Origin: Pseudomonadota bacterium
GTDB lineage: Bacteria > SAR324 > XYD2-FULL-50-16 > JAHJRI01
Direction: 5' to 3'
NCBI GenBank assembly: GCA_022360105.1
Contig: JAKSDL010000766.1
Location: forward strand, 1-9,750
DNA: 9,750 bases
Shown: piece by piece, positions 7,567 through 9,750 of the stretch
How the letters are laid out: every line of letters starts with the position of its first letter
Position numbering within the stretch: position 1 is the first letter of the stretch
Translations under genes and position numbers: made by a program
Notes under the pieces: generated by a model
The model's database searches: none
What the model was told of the DNA's origin: nothing
Seen by the model: the letters and a program-made list of their open reading frames with translations, nothing else

Positions 7567-8548
7567 TAGAGCGGACGCATCGGTGATCACGGAGAAGTTG
7601 ATCGCTGACGGCACCGTTAACCTCATATATTCCAAAATCAGGGAGAACTCAGGATTTTTATTCGATCTGTTAACCTCTTCCCGAATTTCGTCACTGCTTG
7701 GATTTTTCAATTATGATAATCCCTTGATGAAGACTCCTTTCAAGATATCCAAAATCATAAAGGAACTGGATATCAACATGGATGAATGTCTGGAGTCCCC
7801 CTCTAATTTAAATACTCCCAGAAAGCTTTTTGAACGAAAGATTAAATACTGGGATTACCGCCCCATGGATACCAGTTGCGGAACAGTAGTTTCACCGGCC
7901 GATTCACGCATGTTGATCGGCTCTTTTGCCCAGGACTCCATGTTGTTTCTCAAGGAAAAATTCTTTGATTACGAACACCTGCTGGGTGGGGATAAAACAA
8001 AATGGCTGGAAACCTTTCAAAATGGTGATTTTGCGATATTCAGACTGACCCCGGAAAAATATCATTACAGCCATCTTCCGGTTTCGGGCAAAGTTGTCGA
8101 CATTTATGAAATTGATGGAGCATACCACTCCTGCAACCCGGGGGCTGTGGTTAGCGTTGTTACTCCTTTTTCCAAAAACAAAAGGGTCGTGACAATTATT
8201 GATACTGATGTTCCCAGTGGCGACAAAGTAGGGCTGGTTGCCATGATTGAAGTGGTAGCTCTGATGATTGGCGATATTCAGCAGTGCTACAGCACTTCCT
8301 TTTATGATGATCCCTTTCCAATAGTCAAGCAGATGACCCTTCAAAAGGGTTGTCCCAAAAGTCTTTTTCGTCCCGGCAGTTCAATTGATGTCTTAATTTT
8401 TGAAAAAGATGCTGTGGAGTTTAGTCAGGATCTTTTAACAAATCAACAACGCACGGATGTTCAAAGTCGGTATTGCCGGGGTTTTCAAAAACCGCTGGTG
8501 GAAACTGAAGTTCAAATCCGTTCAACCATTGCACATAGGAGATCATAA
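7550..8548 (+). CDS. Phosphatidylserine decarboxylase family protein (pyruvoyl enzyme)
   Basis: Members of this family cleave themselves and turn the serine at the cut into a pyruvoyl cofactor; the classical reaction makes phosphatidylethanolamine from phosphatidylserine at the inner face of the membrane. The 332 residues show the family order: an N-terminal helical part of the Clostridium-type class (SSRISSLLGFF at 43-53, DINMDECLESPSNLN at 74-88), the Asp of the maturation triad in VSPADS (Asp118), the FRLTPEKYHYSHLPVSG block at 164-180 with His172 and His175, VAMIEV at 230-235, and the cleavage site FRPGSSIDVLIF at 273-284. There the usual LGST is PGSS, with Ser277 as the expected pyruvoyl residue. 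No clear membrane helix is present. No phosphatidylserine synthase gene is adjacent; instead it sits between a large unknown protein and an Lgt-like membrane protein, so the substrate may differ from phosphatidylserine. Overlaps both neighbours (17 bases and 1 base). Confidence 0.9.
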   Translation: MHQFIDRADASVITEKLIADGTVNLIYSKIRENSGFLFDLLTSSRISSLLGFFNYDNPLMKTPFKISKIIKELDINMDECLESPSNLNTPRKLFERKIKYWDYRPMDTSCGTVVSPADSRMLIGSFAQDSMLFLKEKFFDYEHLLGGDKTKWLETFQNGDFAIFRLTPEKYHYSHLPVSGKVVDIYEIDGAYHSCNPGAVVSVVTPFSKNKRVVTIIDTDVPSGDKVGLVAMIEVVALMIGDIQQCYSTSFYDDPFPIVKQMTLQKGCPKSLFRPGSSIDVLIFEKDAVEFSQDLLTNQQRTDVQSRYCRGFQKPLVETEVQIRSTIAHRRS

Positions 8549-9588
8549 TGGTTAATACTTTGTTTATTTTGTCAATATCAGTGATCTTTTCGGTTTTGTT
8601 TGCCTGGAGCTTTAGGACATTGCAAAAGGAAAAATGGCAGATTCTGGGCACCATCCCAAAACATAAATGCGATGACGGTGCATGGCAGGGCACCAATTTT
8701 ACTTACTACGGACTCTTTACCGCCATTGCCGCCGTTTTCGCCTGCAGCATCGGACTGATATTGTTTGCTTCGCAAGCGGTTGACCTGACGACCATGATGA
8801 TTCTTTCATTGGCTATATTGGTACCTTGTATGGCAGCTGCCAAGCTTGTAGCCGCTATAGTGGAAAAAAAGGAAGCTACCCTAAGTATAGCCGGTGCTTC
8901 ATTTATTGGCATCATGTTCTGCCCGTGGCTGATTCTGGCTTCGCAGCATTATTTAGGATTGAATCTTCCCATCGTATCCGCTTTGGCTGTTCTCTCTATT
9001 GCCTATACCTTTGGAGAATCCCTGGGACGTCTGGCTTGTATCAGTTTTGGCTGTTGCTATGGCAAAAGAGTGAAGGATCTTCCTGACTGGCTGGGTAGAA
9101 TCATCAAGCGGTTCTCATTTGTGTTTGATGGCGATTTAAAAAAGATCACTTACGCTCACCAGATGAATGGTGAAGCGGTGATACCGATCCAGGGAATCAC
9201 TTCCGTTATCTATGCTTCAACCGGAGTTGCCGGCATTTACCTTTTCATCAACGGATATCATACAGCGGCATTCCTGCTGACCATGATCGTCACCCAGGTT
9301 TGGAGACTGATCTCGGAAATCTTCAGGGCAGATTACAGGGGTGAAGGTAAAATCTCTGCTTACCAGGTTATGGGGGGCATTTCCGTGTTATATGTTATTG
9401 GAATCGCCTTTTTGTTTCCCATTAGCACCGTTCCGGTTTCCGATGTGGCAGTTGGATTGAAATTGTTCTGGAATCCCGGTGTTATTCTCTTTCTGGAATT
9501 ATTGGGACTGGCAACATTCATCTATACAGGTCGCAGCCAGGTCACGGGCGCTACCATGACATTCAATGTGCATACACATAAGATTTAG
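8548..9588 (+). CDS. Prolipoprotein diacylglyceryl transferase (Lgt)-like membrane protein
   Basis: Lgt moves diacylglycerol from phosphatidylglycerol to the lipobox cysteine of prolipoproteins. This 346-residue protein has about eight hydrophobic segments (3-20, 53-74, 82-104, 114-131, 138-157, 219-235, 238-253, 272-292, 309-325), compatible with the Lgt fold. The diagnostic part is GESLGRLACISFGCCYGK at 156-173, corresponding to the GRxGNFxNGE signature with its essential Arg (here 161), and WRLISEIFRADYRG at 252-265, matching the conserved late R-x-x-x-E-x-x-R segment. The HGG motif expected some 40 residues earlier is missing (TLSIAGASFIG at 111-121). Beyond the last helix is a cytoplasmic-looking tail (GRSQVTGATMTFNVHTHKI) not present in standard Lgt. 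AGGAG at 8537-8541 precedes the ATG, which shares one base with the preceding stop (TAATG). It is therefore probably a divergent relative with another lipid task in the operon and not the housekeeping Lgt. Confidence 0.78.
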   Translation: MVNTLFILSISVIFSVLFAWSFRTLQKEKWQILGTIPKHKCDDGAWQGTNFTYYGLFTAIAAVFACSIGLILFASQAVDLTTMMILSLAILVPCMAAAKLVAAIVEKKEATLSIAGASFIGIMFCPWLILASQHYLGLNLPIVSALAVLSIAYTFGESLGRLACISFGCCYGKRVKDLPDWLGRIIKRFSFVFDGDLKKITYAHQMNGEAVIPIQGITSVIYASTGVAGIYLFINGYHTAAFLLTMIVTQVWRLISEIFRADYRGEGKISAYQVMGGISVLYVIGIAFLFPISTVPVSDVAVGLKLFWNPGVILFLELLGLATFIYTGRSQVTGATMTFNVHTHKI

Positions 9589-9598
9589 GAGTTAGGAG
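9585..9598. repeat. Short tandem repeat at the 3' end of the operon
   Basis: TTAGGAG occurs twice in direct succession, beginning in the final codons of the Lgt-like gene and overlapping its TAG stop. No function is evident. Confidence 0.35.
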
Positions 9599-9663
9599 TG
9601 CTGCAAGCTTCGCATCTCATGACCCGAAATCTAAACAGGTGTCATCGGTTCGCTGGTTTTAGC

Positions 9664-9682
9664 TGCCGGATTACATCCGGCA
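9664..9682. repeat. Perfect 8-bp hairpin downstream of the operon
   Basis: TGCCGGAT, a three-base loop TAC, and ATCCGGCA form a perfect stem about 75 bases beyond the last gene. Neither strand has a T-run after it, so it fits better as an intergenic repeat or mRNA-stabilising hairpin than as an intrinsic terminator. A transcript end somewhere here is nevertheless likely. Confidence 0.5.
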
Positions 9683-9724
9683 TGACTCAAATTTATAATT
9701 ATTACAAATTGTTAAGTTTGTAGA

Positions 9725-9748
9725 GCGGATCAAGTAAAGCGGATCCGC
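9725..9748. repeat. Palindromic GCGGATC repeat at the window edge
   Basis: GCGGATC at 9725-9731 recurs at 9739-9745, where it is the left half of the perfect 10-base palindrome GCGGATCCGC (9739-9748). The first copy can also pair with GATCCGC (9742-9748) around an AAGTAAAGCG loop. The element is cut by the window end, so its full length and copy number cannot be seen. Confidence 0.45.
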
Positions 9749-9750
9749 CA

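Noticed and set aside
9721..9750. Right edge ending in CCGCCA as a tRNA 3' end
   Set aside because: No T-arm or anticodon arm can be folded upstream; the sequence is explained better by the GCGGATC repeat.

Overview
The window looks like a stretch of a bacterial chromosome of moderate GC, not a phage or plasmid. The likely source is an environmental or metagenome-assembled member of Bacteroidota or a related phylum of the FCB group. Three things support this: hairpin-bearing intergenic repeats at the left end (TCCCGAAGGGATGACAG and TCCCGTAGGGACGACAC), a homologue of the alternative complex III subunit ActF, and the character of the argininosuccinate synthase. The strong AGGAGG-type ribosome binding sites before two genes are less usual for core Bacteroidia, so a sister lineage is possible. 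This placement is inference.

Layout: positions 1-442 hold no intact gene. They carry two diverged copies of a hairpin repeat and a 19-codon remnant of a two-component response regulator. Positions 443-1897 on the minus strand encode a zinc-type medium-chain dehydrogenase that is much longer than its family, apparently because half of its Rossmann domain is duplicated. A divergent intergenic region of nearly 490 bases follows. Next comes a plus-strand pair: argG (argininosuccinate synthase, the penultimate step of arginine synthesis), then 10 bases further on a membrane protein resembling ActF, the quinol-side subunit of alternative complex III, with no other subunit of that complex nearby. 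After a second gap of 355 bases with a plausible sigma70-like promoter, three tightly packed plus-strand genes run to 9588.

The three-gene operon is the most interesting part. It encodes an 818-residue soluble protein of a family I do not recognise, a phosphatidylserine decarboxylase-like pyruvoyl enzyme whose cleavage serine and catalytic His and Asp are in place, and a multi-pass membrane protein related to prolipoprotein diacylglyceryl transferase (Lgt) that keeps the Arg-containing signature but lacks the HGG motif. The first two genes overlap by 17 bases and the second and third share one base (TAATG), so they are almost certainly co-translated. The combination suggests a membrane-lipid or lipid-conjugate modification pathway in which the large protein makes or primes a substrate, the pyruvoyl enzyme decarboxylates it and the Lgt-like protein acts at the membrane. 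That pathway is inference; only the gene order and the two family assignments come from the sequence. The last 160 bases are non-coding and hold an 8-bp perfect hairpin and a palindromic GCGGATC repeat cut by the window end.
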